The translations under genes were made by a program, and so were the position numbers. Of a DNA stretch of 6,010 nt, positions 5,711 through 6,010 are shown in pieces. The DNA lies in assembly GCA_012961655.1 (NCBI GenBank), contig DTYX01000023.1:1-6010 (forward strand), in the 5' to 3' direction. The stretch's first letter is position 1. Every line of letters begins with the position of its first letter. The notes beneath the pieces were generated by a model. The model ran no database searches and had not been told where the DNA came from. It worked only from the letters and a program-made list of their open reading frames with translations. This DNA is from Candidatus Poribacteria bacterium (GTDB taxonomy: Bacteria; Poribacteria; WGA-4E; DTYX01).

Positions 5711-5878
5711 ATGGCTATTACATGCCCAAAATGTGGCAAGCTAAACCCCGACGACGCCCGTTTTTGCTGGAATGATGGCGAAAAACTCGTAACAACTAAA
5801 TCTGACATTTCCCTAAGGGCCGCTTTCCCACTTCCCACTTCCGAGTTCCCAGATCCTCTAGCATTTTCACACCCCTAA
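5711..5878 (+). CDS. Small zinc-ribbon protein, possibly truncated
   Basis: The 55-residue product begins with a zinc-ribbon signature: C5-P-K-C8-G, then NPDDARFC19 and WNDGEKL (20-26). The usual fourth ligand position (CxxC) holds Asp22, as in many bacterial FCxxDG-type ribbons, so metal binding may still occur. In the family this ribbon normally heads a longer protein. Here, after residue 27, the sequence is proline-rich and unconserved (RAAFPLPTSEFPDPLAFSHP), and residues 38-47 are encoded by a heptamer tandem repeat, so the C-terminus looks eroded or cut. An in-frame ATG at 5627, overlapping the stop of the membrane protein, would add 28 unconvincing residues. The start at 5711 fits the domain edge and the GGGGTG site six bases before it. 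A TATGAT (5648-5653) with TTGATG (5627-5632) is a weak promoter candidate with a short 15-base spacer. Confidence -1.
   Translation: MAITCPKCGKLNPDDARFCWNDGEKLVTTKSDISLRAAFPLPTSEFPDPLAFSHP
5824..5851. repeat. Heptamer tandem repeat, four units
   Basis: Four contiguous 7-bp units read TTTCCCA, CTTCCCA, CTTCCGA and GTTCCCA. They resemble the short tandemly repeated heptamers known from cyanobacteria and other large bacterial genomes. They fall inside the 3' end of the zinc-ribbon reading frame, where they encode proline-rich residues, and suggest the real coding sequence stops being conserved before here. Confidence -1.
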
Positions 5879-6010
5879 ATCGCTGATGCAAGCCGATATC
5901 TGACGCCTCTGCCATCCGTGGAAATCTCAGTAGATTCACACCATTCTAATTTACGACTGAAACTCTGCACGCCTGAAGGCGGCCGTAAGCCCAGCGAATG
6001 CGCCCGTAAG
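5879..6010. other. Unassigned terminal region with small inverted and direct repeats
   Basis: No supported gene. The plus-strand frame of the zinc-ribbon gene stays open after its stop, and one minus-strand frame is open from the right edge to a stop at 5875-5877. Both are about 44 codons and resemble nothing I know. CCGTAAG occurs at 5983-5989 and 6004-6010, and GCCTGAAGGC (5971-5980) forms a tiny hairpin. The region may be the edge of a repeat element or gene continuing past the window. Confidence -1.

Noticed and set aside
5875..6010. Leftward partial gene entering from the right edge
   Set aside because: The frame is about 44 codons, has no recognisable motif, and is matched by an equally open plus-strand frame, so it cannot be told from chance.

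Overview
The window is bacterial chromosomal DNA. It has sigma70-type promoter boxes, Shine-Dalgarno sites, an intrinsic terminator, ordinary codon use and short intergenic gaps. Two gene families here are ones I associate from memory with large-genome free-living bacteria such as Poribacteria, Planctomycetes and relatives: a membrane-anchored glutamine-amidotransferase-like protein, and a very large polytopic protein of the DUF6785/DUF6784 type. That placement is a weak guess. No rRNA, tRNA, CRISPR array, transposase or phage gene is visible.

Left part (1-2220). A membrane-anchored protein, cut off by the window's left edge, runs to 1604. A short octamer repeat follows, then a DUF4097-like gene whose reading frame is broken once around 1920-1940. 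Both read rightward and probably form one transcription unit. They end at a strong hairpin (2190-2213) that is best placed as the terminator of the gene coming from the other side.

Middle (2220-3400). A small leftward helix-turn-helix protein (2227-2427) lies divergent to mazG (2607-3395), the house-cleaning nucleoside triphosphate pyrophosphohydrolase. mazG has a near-consensus promoter (TTGACA, 17 bp, TAGAAT). The gap between the two genes holds two copies of the heptamer CTTAACG in opposite orientation. The same core recurs in a 16-bp perfect palindrome early in mazG, so a local operator system is conceivable.

Right part (3396-6010). A repeat-rich, gene-free stretch (3396-3671) holds two identical 30-bp tandem units and three AATCCGTT copies. 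A roughly 652-residue membrane protein of unknown function follows (3672-5630), with a palindromic repeat apparently embedded in frame in its coding sequence. Next is a tiny zinc-ribbon protein (5711-5878) whose start codon directly abuts a hairpin that holds its ribosome binding site in the loop. The end of the window (5824-6010) is repeat-rich and contains no gene I can support.

No novel multi-gene system is obvious. The most interesting signals are regulatory or repeat-type: the HTH/mazG divergent region, the RBS hairpin of the zinc-ribbon gene, the palindrome inside the membrane protein, and the frameshifted DUF4097 gene.
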